Below are positions 1 through 6,452 of a DNA stretch of 9,711 nt, in pieces; the stretch's first letter is position 1, and each line of letters begins with the position of its first letter. Position numbers and translations under genes: made by a program. Source of the DNA: Candidatus Phytoplasma phoenicium (lineage in GTDB: Bacteria > Bacillota_I > Bacilli_A > Acholeplasmatales > Acholeplasmataceae); NCBI RefSeq assembly GCF_001189415.1, contig NZ_JPSQ01000016.1, positions 1 to 9,711 on the forward strand. The letters are read 5' to 3'. Below the pieces are notes generated by a model that searched no databases, was not told the DNA's origin, and saw only the letters and a list, made by a program, of their open reading frames with translations.

Positions 1-158
1 ATAATACTCTTGAAAATTGTTCAAAAGAAGACAGAAATAAAATTATTCAAATGTTATCTAATTCAGAAACATTAAAAATATTAAAAGAAAAAGCTAAAGA
101 AGTCAAAAATCAGGAAACAGCTTCTTCTTCAACAAAATCTAATAAGAAACAAAAATAA
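1..158 (+). CDS. 3' end of an unidentified gene (partial at window edge)
   Basis: An open frame enters from the left edge (first full codon at base 3) and stops with TAA at 156-158, giving the last 51 residues of a protein. The segment is strongly helical and charged (KEDRNKIIQMLSN, then LKILKEKAKEV) and ends in a low-complexity Ser/Thr/Lys-rich tail (ETASSSTKSNKKQK). Such a tail is typical of a soluble cytoplasmic protein. The helix followed by a loose tail is compatible with the C-terminus of trigger factor, but too little is visible to claim it. A hairpin terminator follows about 27 bases downstream, so this is the last gene of its transcript. Coding status is fairly sure; identity is unknown. 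Confidence 0.6.
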   Translation, partial: NTLENCSKEDRNKIIQMLSNSETLKILKEKAKEVKNQETASSSTKSNKKQK

Positions 159-184
159 TTTATATAAAATTTTTTATTATTTAC

Positions 185-212
185 AAAGACCTTTCCTCAG
201 GGTCTTTTTTAT
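185..212 (+). terminator. Rho-independent terminator after the 1-158 gene
   Basis: The arms AAAGACC (185-191) and GGTCTTT (201-207) form a 7-bp stem with a 9-base loop. The T-run at 205-210 overlaps the 3' arm and follows it. It lies 27 bases after the TAA at 156-158 on the same strand, where a terminator for that gene is expected. Confidence 0.8.
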
Positions 213-256
213 TTTACACACGTTTTTTGACTGGTAAGGAAAACAAATTACCCTAA

Positions 257-288
257 TTGTTAAGGCCATCAACAAAACTCTAGATAAT
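257..288 (+). promoter_or_regulatory. Candidate sigma-70-type promoter
   Basis: TTGTTA at 257-262 lies 18 bases upstream of TAGATA (281-286), which overlaps GATAAT (283-288). This resembles a -35/-10 pair and would place a start near 295, about 75 bases before the small ORF at 372. In DNA this AT-rich such matches are common by chance, so this is only a candidate. The rest of 213-371 shows nothing else that I can support. Confidence 0.2.
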
Positions 289-371
289 ATTTTAATTACA
301 ATTCTGAATACAACTAGTTTCTTAAAAAAACTATTTCACAACCTATAAACCTTGAAAAGGAAACGAAAACT

Positions 372-431
372 ATGTTAATAAAAAAATTTTATCTCTATCT
401 AGTAATATCATTTTTTTCATCATCATTCTAA
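372..431 (+). CDS. 19-residue signal-peptide-like ORF, possible remnant of a secreted protein
   Basis: ATG at 372 follows AAAAGGAAA (355-363) with a gap of about 11 bases from AGG, a reasonable ribosome-binding site. The ORF encodes MLIKKFYLYLVISFFSSSF and stops with TAA at 429-431. A start, two lysines and a hydrophobic stretch are the layout of a Sec signal peptide, which phytoplasmas use for secreted effectors and membrane proteins. Nothing follows the hydrophobic part in this frame. Dropping one base from the T7 run at 410-416 would open the frame through to TAA at 514-516, across the 479-505 hairpin. It may be the 5' remnant of a secreted-protein gene or a chance ORF. It does not visibly match the known SVM-type phytoplasma leader. 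Confidence 0.3.
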   Translation: MLIKKFYLYLVISFFSSSF

Positions 432-476
432 TTTTATTTATTCCAATGAATCGCCTTTATTAATTCCTTTTGTGGT

Positions 477-510
477 AAAAAACTCGCTTAAATTTAGCGA
501 GTTTTGTTCG
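477..510. terminator. Strong bidirectional hairpin terminator
   Basis: The arms AAAACTCGCT (479-488) and AGCGAGTTTT (496-505) form a perfect 10-bp stem with a 7-base loop. Read on the minus strand the hairpin is followed by a run of six T (complement of 477-482), so it is a good terminator for the minus-strand remnant that ends at 520. Read on the plus strand it ends in TTTTG, a weaker tract. It is one of the strongest stems in the window and supports the idea that a real gene once ended at 520. Confidence 0.75.
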
Positions 511-519
511 AATTAAAGA

Positions 520-756
520 TTAATCTAATCCTTTTGGTTTTTGAGAAGGACGGTTTCTATCTAAATTTACATAATATCTTTTGCTACATGTTTCTCCATC
601 AATATACCAATCATCCAAAAAGATACCTTCTACATATTTATAATAATGACTAACTACATTTTCATAATAAAGACAGCGGGAAGAACGACCGAATTTATTA
701 CGAATTTCATTACCTGTATATTCATTTAAAGAACCACCAAAAGGGTTAATTAGCGT
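520..756 (-). pseudogene. 5'-truncated remnant of an unidentified cysteine-containing protein
   Basis: On the minus strand a frame is open from 756 down to TAA (complement of 520-522), 78 residues. No ATG lies in it, and an in-frame stop lies just upstream (complement of 757-759). The residues look protein-like rather than random: NPFGGSLNEY, NKFGRSSRC, EGIFLDDWYIDG, ETCSKRYYVNLD. They include two cysteines about 29 apart and many aromatics, as in the C-terminal part of an exported protein. It ends just before the strong hairpin at 479-505, which works as a terminator in this direction. The family is not recognised. I read it as the 3' remnant of a gene whose 5' part was lost at about 745-757. 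Confidence 0.5.
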
Positions 757-757
757 T
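745..757. other. Apparent rearrangement breakpoint between two divergent gene remnants
   Basis: The minus-strand remnant (protein-like from about 747 downward) and the plus-strand remnant (protein-like from about 752 upward) meet here. Both lack start codons and both run away from the junction, so the 5' halves of two genes and the promoter region between them are missing. No target-site duplication, inverted repeat or transposase was seen. The position is inferred from where coding character ends and is good to roughly 10 bases. Confidence 0.4.
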
Positions 758-988
758 TATTTCAAATCAAGGTCAAACTCAAAACTTTTAATTCCAAAAA
801 CAAAATTTACTCCTTCTGATTTTAAATATACCTTAGATGAGTTGTTGCCAAAAGTTTACAATATCGAAGAAGTATTTAATAAACTCTCCTATAATAACTC
901 AGAGTTTCTAAAAAAACCTTCAAAAATTTCTCCAAACAAATCTGTAAGCATCAAAAACAACATCAAACTACATACTGTGCGCTACTAA
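752..988 (+). pseudogene. 5'-truncated remnant of an unidentified protein
   Basis: A plus-strand frame is open from about 752 to TAA at 986-988, 78 residues with no ATG. It reads as a hydrophilic, helix-capable tail: FTPSDFKYTLDELLPKVYN, then EEVFNKLSYNNSEF, then KKPSKISPNKSVSIK. The composition is coding-like for this genome and not what an antisense frame usually gives. Past the stop, another frame reads ALLTPRLNQLKNNPIFQLYRK up to a TGA near 1045, so the original gene may also have frameshifted near its end. The protein is not recognised. It is best read as a decaying 3' fragment and shares its broken 5' edge with the minus-strand remnant to its left. Confidence 0.4.
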
Positions 989-1096
989 CACCACGATTAA
1001 ATCAACTTAAAAACAATCCTATCTTTCAACTTTACAGAAAATTTTGAGGACTTAACTGCATTGATTCTAAAAATTGTTAATAAATTCATTTTTAAA

Positions 1097-1113
1097 ACTA
1101 ACTTTTTATTAGT
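1097..1113 (-). terminator. Weak candidate terminator of the metal-transport operon
   Basis: ACTAA (1097-1101) and TTAGT (1109-1113) can form a 5-bp stem just beyond the last permease gene, which stops at 1122. Read on the minus strand it is followed by only three T and then AAA, so it is a poor terminator. On the plus strand a T6 run lies four bases after it. No better hairpin was seen between 989 and 1121, and nothing else is supported in that stretch. Confidence 0.25.
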
Positions 1114-1121
1114 GTGCTTTT

Positions 1122-2222
1122 TTAAGGATTAAAAATTAATTTTATTTTTTGGTATAAATATTTTTTACCTAAAGAAGTAATCAATATTTTTTTATTTTTT
1201 TGTATGATATATTTAGATTTCAGCGCTTTGCGCAAACATGTTCGAAAAATTTCTTCAGACCATTTTAATTCATTCTTAATATTTTGAATATTATTTGTTT
1301 TCTTTTGTATTAAATTATTTTCTAAATGCATCAATAAATTAATTAAAATTAAATTTTTTTTATGAAAATAATTTGTAATGGTTTTTGATATAATACCTTT
1401 TTTTGGTTCACAAAATAAAACAATTAAAAAAATTACTAAAGTAACGACAGCAATCATCCCAGAAACATTTAGGTCAAAATAAATTCCTAAATAATAACCT
1501 AAACTAGTGTTTACCAAAGCTAACCATAAAGATAAAAGCCAACAAGTTAATAATCTTTTTGTTAAAAGTCGCGATGTAGCTGCAGGGCCGATCATACAAG
1601 CCACAGTCATGATGGAACCAACCAGATCAAAAGAAATAACTGTTGTTAAAGAAACCAAAGTCATTAAGGAATAGTTAATCCACAAGGAAGAAAAACCTAA
1701 AAGATTTGTTAAAGAAGGATCAAAAACAAAAATCTTTAATTCTTTATAAAAAATAATCACAAACAATAAATTTAATATTAAGACAGGAATAATTTTATAT
1801 AATTTTGAACTATGCGCTAATTCTATGTTACCTAAAAAAACAGCATCTGTATCTATATGGATATTTCTAATAAATATACTAATAATAATGATAGCTAAGG
1901 AAAAGAAAAAAGTAAAGATAATACCAATAGCCGCGTCTTTGGAAATTTTACTATTTTTACTTATTAATTCTATTAAATAGACAGTTAATACACCTACTAA
2001 AGTAGCTCCTATAATTAAAAAAGAAGAATTTAAATCTTTGACTATTAAATAAGCTAGTACAATTCCTAATAAAACACTATGACTTATAGCATCTATCACC
2101 ATAGACACTTTTTTTAAAATTAAAAAGACACCTAAATTGGCCAAAGACAAAGAACATAAAATTAAAATACAAAAAATATCTGTTTCAAAAGACTTTAAAA
2201 TAGTTGTTATTATATACCACAT
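1122..2222 (-). CDS. Metal (Mn/Zn-type) ABC transporter permease with C-terminal winged-helix-like domain
   Basis: This is a membrane subunit of the ABC-3 (ZnuB/MntB/TroC-D) family, forming the metal channel with its partner permease. Residues 1-275 carry about eight hydrophobic segments and family hallmarks: DAISHSVLLGIV (44-55), the loop LKIFVFDPSLTNLLGF (162-177) and the ATPase-contact region ACMIGPAATSRLLTKRL (208-224). The family core is usually about 270-290 residues; this protein has 366. The extra 290-358 reads as a winged helix: LILINLLMHLENN, then NIQNIKNELK, then SEEIFRTCLRKALKSKYI, then a wing KNKKILIT and a final helix. Similar permease-repressor fusions are known (chlamydial YtgC-YtgR, with a DtxR-like C-terminus). 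ATG at 2222 is only three bases after the upstream permease's stop, so translation is probably coupled. Mn versus Zn versus Fe cannot be decided. Confidence 0.9.
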   Translation of the reverse strand: MWYIITTILKSFETDIFCILILCSLSLANLGVFLILKKVSMVIDAISHSVLLGIVLAYLIVKDLNSSFLIIGATLVGVLTVYLIELISKNSKISKDAAIGIIFTFFFSLAIIIISIFIRNIHIDTDAVFLGNIELAHSSKLYKIIPVLILNLLFVIIFYKELKIFVFDPSLTNLLGFSSLWINYSLMTLVSLTTVISFDLVGSIMTVACMIGPAATSRLLTKRLLTCWLLSLWLALVNTSLGYYLGIYFDLNVSGMIAVVTLVIFLIVLFCEPKKGIISKTITNYFHKKNLILINLLMHLENNLIQKKTNNIQNIKNELKWSEEIFRTCLRKALKSKYIIQKNKKILITSLGKKYLYQKIKLIFNP

Positions 2223-2225
2223 ACA

Positions 2226-3293
2226 TTAAATTCTACCATTTATTAAATTTTCTACTAATTGAATACCTTTAGCAGTGATGATAATTTGATGAGGTGTTTT
2301 ATATAAATATTGTTCTTTAAATAAAAAACTTTCTAATTTAGGGATTTCATAATATGTATTATGATGGTAAAAATGTATTAATTGTCGAAATTTTTTAATT
2401 TGTTGTTTATATTTTTTTTGTTTGAAAAATCTTTTTAAAATTCCATATTTGGGCGCAAATAAATAAGTTAACAAAATGAAAATGGTATTAATAATGACAA
2501 TGATAGGGCCTGTGGGCATATTATCTATATGAAGGCTAATGATTATACTAATAAAACTTGATAAAAAAGCAATAACAGTCACAATAAAGATATTAGTGGA
2601 TAATTTATCACTTAAATAACGCGCAATAACTCCTGGCATAATTAATAAAGCACTAGTCACGATAATACCTGTAATTTTTAAACTAATTATAATTAACCCT
2701 ATTAATAAAGAATTTAAGATAAAAGATATTAGGATATTATTGAATCCCATGCTTTTAGCAAAAAACTCATCAAAAGTAAAAATTTTAAATTCTTTCCATA
2801 AAAAAGTAATGGTTAAAAAAGTTAAAAGAGTTATCATACTTATGATTTTGACATGTTCTTCAGAAATTAAAGCAATTTGGCCTAAGAGAAATTTTTCTAA
2901 AATAGCAATAGAACTATCTGTTGCAACTTTTTGTGCATAAGCAATTAACACATTACCTAAACCAAAAAAAGAAGCCATAATTAAAGAAAGAATAGTGTCT
3001 GTTTTGATTTTAGAATATCTTTTAATTAATTCCATTAAACTTAAAGATATAATAGAAGCTCCAATAGCTCCTAACCAAATTACCCATTCGTTAGTAGTTC
3101 GGAACCAAATATAGGAACAGGCAATCCCTGGTAAAACTGCATGCGAAAGCATATCACCTAATAAAGCTTTATTTTTTAAGCTAATAAAAATACCTAAAAT
3201 CCCAGATGTCATACTTAGTAAAAAAGCACCTAAACAAATTTTGAAAGAAGTAGAAGTAGCTAATAACCCAAAAATTGAATTTATATCGATCAT
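2226..3293 (-). CDS. Metal (Mn/Zn-type) ABC transporter permease with degenerate C-terminal winged-helix-like tail
   Basis: This is the second ABC-3 family permease, the probable heterodimer partner of the gene downstream. Hallmarks are GDMLSHAVLPGIA (46-58), FKIFTFDEFFAKSMGF (169-184) and ALLIMPGVIARYLSDKL (215-231), among about eight hydrophobic segments in residues 1-280. A basic stretch (284-304) leads to a tail at 302-353 that reads as a shortened winged helix: RQLIHFYHH, EIPKLESFLFKEQYLY, then HQIIITAKGIQLVENLI, the last close to the wing and final helix of MarR/DtxR-like folds. The putative recognition helix looks poorer than in the partner. ATG at 3293 is the first start after an in-frame stop. 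The only good SD-like stretch, GAAAGGAAAA (complement of 3311-3320), lies about 20 bases away, so initiation may be weak. The gene follows the ATPase gene by 46 bases with no terminator. Confidence 0.9.
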   Translation of the reverse strand: MIDINSIFGLLATSTSFKICLGAFLLSMTSGILGIFISLKNKALLGDMLSHAVLPGIACSYIWFRTTNEWVIWLGAIGASIISLSLMELIKRYSKIKTDTILSLIMASFFGLGNVLIAYAQKVATDSSIAILEKFLLGQIALISEEHVKIISMITLLTFLTITFLWKEFKIFTFDEFFAKSMGFNNILISFILNSLLIGLIIISLKITGIIVTSALLIMPGVIARYLSDKLSTNIFIVTVIAFLSSFISIIISLHIDNMPTGPIIVIINTIFILLTYLFAPKYGILKRFFKQKKYKQQIKKFRQLIHFYHHNTYYEIPKLESFLFKEQYLYKTPHQIIITAKGIQLVENLINGRI

Positions 3294-3339
3294 ATATTTA
3301 TAATTTTTTATTTTCCTTTCGATGACATGATGCGTTGTG

Positions 3340-4077
3340 TTAGATTGGTTTATTGAATTGATAATTTTTATATGTTTTTTTTATATTTTCTGCATTAAAT
3401 ATTTTTTTGGTTTCACCACTTGCTATTTTTTGAATATTTAAGAAAATAATATGATCAAAATATTGAGGGACCGTTTCTAAATCATGATGTACTACAATAA
3501 TAGTTTTTTGTTTTTTTTGTAATTCTTTTAAAACAGTTATAATTTTTTTTTCTGTTTGGATATCGATACCTTGAAAAGGTTCATCCATTAAGTAAATATC
3601 TCCTTCTTGAGCTAAAGCTCTCGCTAGAAAAATTCTTTGTTGTTGCCCTCCGGAGAGTTCTGAAATTTGGCGATCTTTCAAATCAGTCATTTCTACTTGA
3701 GCTAAAGATTCTAAAGCTATTTTTTTATCATGCAAAGTAGGCCTTTTAAACCAACCTAAATGCCCATATCTCCCCATTAACACTACATCAAAAACAGTCG
3801 TAGGGAAATCCCAATTGACAGAATTTCTTTGTGGAACATAAGAAATTTTTTTTCTTATTTGTTTGTATCTTTGGTTATTAAAAAATAAAATTTCTCCTGA
3901 AATTTTAGGAATTAATTCTATTAAGGTTTTAATTAAAGTTGATTTTCCGGCTCCGTTGGGTCCTAAAATAGCTGTTAAAGAACTTGAAAAAATATCAATA
4001 TCTATATCCCATAAGGCAGGTTTTAAATGATAAAGAACAGTTAAATCTCTAATTTTAATACATATATCTTTTTTCAT
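3340..4077 (-). CDS. Metal ABC transporter ATP-binding protein (ZnuC/MntB-like)
   Basis: This is the cytoplasmic ATPase subunit that powers the importer. All ABC motifs are present in 245 residues: Walker A GPNGAGKST (39-47), Q-loop around Q83 in SYVPQRNSVNWDFP, signature LSGGQQQR (141-148), Walker B IYLMDEP (161-167) and the switch histidine in VVHHDL (195-200). SVNWDFPTTVFDVVLMGRYG after the Q-loop is characteristic of the manganese/zinc/iron chelate subfamily, and the length is normal. The ATG overlaps the stop of the binding-protein gene by four bases (ATGA), so the two are translationally coupled. No damage is visible, so it should be functional if the operon is transcribed. Confidence 0.93.
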   Translation of the reverse strand: MKKDICIKIRDLTVLYHLKPALWDIDIDIFSSSLTAILGPNGAGKSTLIKTLIELIPKISGEILFFNNQRYKQIRKKISYVPQRNSVNWDFPTTVFDVVLMGRYGHLGWFKRPTLHDKKIALESLAQVEMTDLKDRQISELSGGQQQRIFLARALAQEGDIYLMDEPFQGIDIQTEKKIITVLKELQKKQKTIIVVHHDLETVPQYFDHIIFLNIQKIASGETKKIFNAENIKKTYKNYQFNKPI

Positions 4078-5108
4078 GATAAATTATCTTTTATCACTTT
4101 CATATTATTTAAAAAAGCTCCTATATATGTAGAATGTTTATATTCACCAGAACCTAATGTTTCTGAAAGTTGGTCACTTCCTAAAGAATCAGAATATAAT
4201 TCGCTGTTTGTGGGAATTTTAATAGGATTTAAATTTTTGTTTTGACGAAAACTATTGACTTGTTCTTGTAAACTTTTTAAAGAATCTTTAGGCATAGAAT
4301 TTTCTGTAAAAATAGATTTCACATTATTATCAGCTAATTTTCTTGCTAATTCGATGATTTTTTTACTATTGGCTTCTGTTTGAGTGGAAATACCTTGAAT
4401 TGATTCTAATTCGAAACTACAATTATTTTTTTTAGAAAATACTTCCCAATAAGAAAAAGCATCGTGAGCTGTAACTATGATTAATTTTTCTTTATTTTTT
4501 TTTTTCTTGATTTTTAATTCTCGCATTTCTTCTATAATATGTTTTTTTAATTCTCTTAATTTGCCGATAAATAATGACTTATTATTTGATAACGAATCTT
4601 TTTCTTTTGGATTAATACATCTATTACTTAATTCTATTTCTAAATGTTCAATAACTTTGATCCATAAATCAATATCAAACCAAATATGTGGATCACAATC
4701 CTTTGAGTCGTCTATTTTCAATTTATCTTCTTCTGTTAAACTTTTTTCTCCAGCTTTCCATACATTATCTTTGTTCAAAAGTTCGAAAGATTCTGTCATT
4801 TTAGCTTCCAAATGTAAACCATTAACAATGACTAAATTAGCTGTTTTAATCTTATTACGATCCGATAATTTCGTTTTATAATTATGTGGATCAATCCCCA
4901 TGCCCATTAAAGAAGTTTGACACTTAAAACGTTCTATTTTTTGATAATGATTATCGTCTTTATTGAGTTCTTTTAGATCTACATCTCCGATTAAATGTTT
5001 TACTGTGTCTTCTAACATTTGAGTGGTTGTAAGAATGGTGATTTGATCATTTTCAGGATTTTTGTTTGAGGGAGCAAAATAAGCACAAATAGGAATAATT
5101 AAAATCAA
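4074..5108 (-). CDS. Metal ABC transporter solute-binding protein (TroA/ZnuA family), 5' end apparently lost
   Basis: This is the extracellular metal-binding receptor of the importer. Numbered from the TTG at 5108, the ligands fit the TroA pattern His-His-His-Asp: H75 in MGIDPHNY, H141 in CDPHIWFD, H215 in VTAHDAFSYW and probably D307 in YSDSLGSD. His at the third site matches TroA and ZnuA rather than the Glu of PsaA/MntC. There is a hydrophilic insert before the first ligand (LNKDDNHYQKIERFKCQT, 48-65) and a Lys-rich linker at 199-208. TTG at 5108 is not a convincing start: the hydrophobic signal/anchor (FFIIFLITGLILIIPICAYF) begins upstream and the frame stays open to 5186 with no ATG. Upstream sequence belongs to the argS remnant on the other strand, so start, ribosome site and promoter seem replaced. 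No lipobox is clear (IPIC is a poor match). Confidence 0.88.
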   Translation of the reverse strand: MILIIPICAYFAPSNKNPENDQITILTTTQMLEDTVKHLIGDVDLKELNKDDNHYQKIERFKCQTSLMGMGIDPHNYKTKLSDRNKIKTANLVIVNGLHLEAKMTESFELLNKDNVWKAGEKSLTEEDKLKIDDSKDCDPHIWFDIDLWIKVIEHLEIELSNRCINPKEKDSLSNNKSLFIGKLRELKKHIIEEMRELKIKKKKNKEKLIIVTAHDAFSYWEVFSKKNNCSFELESIQGISTQTEANSKKIIELARKLADNNVKSIFTENSMPKDSLKSLQEQVNSFRQNKNLNPIKIPTNSELYSDSLGSDQLSETLGSGEYKHSTYIGAFLNNMKVIKDNLS

Positions 5109-5119
5109 ACCAGTAATCA

Positions 5120-5145
5120 GGAAAATGATGAAAAAAGACCAAAAA
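5120..5145. other. Apparent rearrangement breakpoint between the binding-protein gene and argS
   Basis: Left of this point the minus strand encodes the signal anchor of the TroA-like protein. Right of it the plus strand encodes ArgS from about its KWG motif onward. Both genes run away from the junction and neither has its own start. ATGATG at 5125-5130 with AGGAAA just upstream starts a plus-strand frame, but it soon stops in the argS frameshift. The two coding stretches touch or overlap by only a few bases, so the join lies roughly within 5120-5145. No insertion sequence or terminal repeat is visible. Confidence 0.55.
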
Positions 5146-6323
5146 TGGGGTAATAAAGAAATTATTTCAAAAATCCTATTAATGAATTACAAAAACTTTA
5201 TATTTTTTTTCATCAAAAAGCTGAAGAAAATCCTCAATTAAATGAAGAAGCTAGACAAATTTTTTTAAAATTAGAACAAAAAGAACCATTTGTCACTGAA
5301 ATTTGGAAATGGTTTAAGGAAATTTCTTTACAAGAATTTCAACAACTTTATCGATTATTAGGGATTGAATTTGATTATTATATTGGTGAATCTTTTTTTG
5401 ACCAATTTATTCCCAATGTATTATCTGAATTAAAAAACAAAAAATTAATGATATTAGATAAAAATGCTTATATTATCCCTTTGAATGCTCCTTTACCACC
5501 TGCCTTAGTTCAAAAAGATAATGGAAGCGCACTTTATTTTACAAGAGATATCGCTTGTGTTTTAAATCGTTATCAACAATTTACCTTTAATAAATGTTTA
5601 TTTGTTGTAGGTAACGAACAAAAACTTCATTTTCAACAACTCCAAAAAGTAATAGAAAAAATGGGTTATGATTATGCATTAAAACACATTAATTTTGGTT
5701 TAATAACAATTCAAAATGTAAAAATTTCGAGTCGTAAAAATAATCAATATCAATTAAAAAATATTATCCAAAAAACAGTAAATGAAGCTAAAAAAGTTAT
5801 TCAACGAAAAAACCCTAATTTAGAAAATATAAATCAAATTACTACTCAAATAGCCATTGGAGCTATAATTTTTAATGATTTGAAAAACGATCGTCACTTA
5901 AATATAGACTTTAATTTAAAACAAATGTTACAATTTGAAGGTAATACTGGTCCTTATTTACAATATACAGTTGTTCGTTTATATTCTTTAATGCAAAAAA
6001 ATAATTCAATAGAAATTGATTTACCTAAAGACTGGAAACCTTTTATTTTTTATTATCAACAACCACATTATTTTAATTTAATAAAATTAATGGGTTATTT
6101 TCCTGTGATTCTGAAAAAATCTCAAGAACATCATATGCCTAGTATTTTGGCACGATATATTTTTCAATTAGCTAAAAATACTAATCAATTTTATACAAAA
6201 GAAAAAATTTTATCGACTGATCCTATTTTAAAAAAAGCTAATCTTTTATTCATTGAAACTATACGTATTGTATTAGAAGAAGGATTAAAAATTCTTGGCA
6301 TTCCTATTTTAAAAAAAATGTAA
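5140..6323 (+). pseudogene. argS: argS remnant: arginyl-tRNA synthetase lacking its N-terminal part, with a frameshift
   Basis: ArgS charges tRNA-Arg with arginine. Homology starts at QKWGNKEIIS (from 5140), which matches the segment just after the GDWGTQFG region of bacterial ArgS. It then shifts frame in an A5 run (5169-5173): one more A would give SKNPINELQKLY. From there the frame is open to TAA at 6321-6323. Recognisable blocks are LNEEARQIFLKLE, IWKWFKEISLQEF, YYIGESFF, PPALVQKDNGSALYFTRDIA, VVGNEQKLHFQQLQKV, the KMSKS equivalent KISSRKNN, QFEGNTGPYLQYT and the C-terminal ETIRIVLEEGLKILGI. The first 200 or so residues, including the HIGH motif, are absent. ATG 5448 would give only a 291-residue C-terminal piece. 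Single substitutions aside, the remaining 385 or so codons are intact, so the loss looks recent or artefactual. Confidence 0.85.
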
Positions 6324-6399
6324 AATAAAAAATTATATTTTGTGAAAGATACAGAAAAAAATAAATTAAAAATTTTAAATCCGTATTTATCTATTATTT

Positions 6400-6421
6400 A
6401 ACATTTTAATAATGTTTTTTT
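6400..6421 (+). terminator. Terminator-like hairpin between argS and ligA
   Basis: AACATT (6400-6405) and AATGTT (6411-6416) form a 6-bp stem with a 5-base loop, followed by a T-run (6415-6421). It fits a Rho-independent terminator for argS. It lies only about 32 bases before the ligA start and no good promoter is visible in between. Either ligA is reached by read-through or the hairpin acts as an attenuator. Confidence 0.5.
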
Positions 6422-6437
6422 AATTTATAAAATGAAA

Positions 6438-6443
6438 AGAAGG
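6438..6443 (+). promoter_or_regulatory. Ribosome-binding site deciding the ligA start
   Basis: AGAAGG lies nine bases before the ATG at 6453. The other in-frame ATG, at 6432, is upstream of this site and has no SD of its own. The reading frame therefore most likely starts at 6453. Confidence 0.65.
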
Positions 6444-6452
6444 TTGTCTTAT

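Noticed and set aside
2740..2940. Plus-strand ORF of 66 codons inside the first permease gene
   Set aside because: It is antisense to a well-supported permease with conserved motifs and has no ribosome-binding site or recognisable content.
4477..4881. Plus-strand ORF of 134 codons inside the binding-protein gene
   Set aside because: It is the Ser/Leu/Phe-rich antisense shadow of a Lys/Glu/Asp-rich protein; the opposite strand has the metal-ligand motifs.
5130..5220. Possible minus-strand promoter for the importer operon inside argS (TTGTAA with TGAAAT 17 bases on)
   Set aside because: The -10 match is poor, and such sequences are expected often by chance in DNA this AT-rich.
5125..5244. Plus-strand ORF from ATGATG with an AGGAAA site, a possible new argS start
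   Set aside because: After KWGNKEIISK it leaves the ArgS frame and stops. The good-looking start is best explained as chance at the breakpoint.
5448..6323. Calling ATG 5448 the start of an independent 291-residue protein
   Set aside because: ArgS homology continues in frame well upstream of this ATG and the product would be only the C-terminal part of the enzyme.
6342..6401. GTG-started 19-codon ORF after argS, ending LKILNPYLSII
   Set aside because: It is very short, lacks an SD and its stop overlaps the terminator stem; no homology is recognised.
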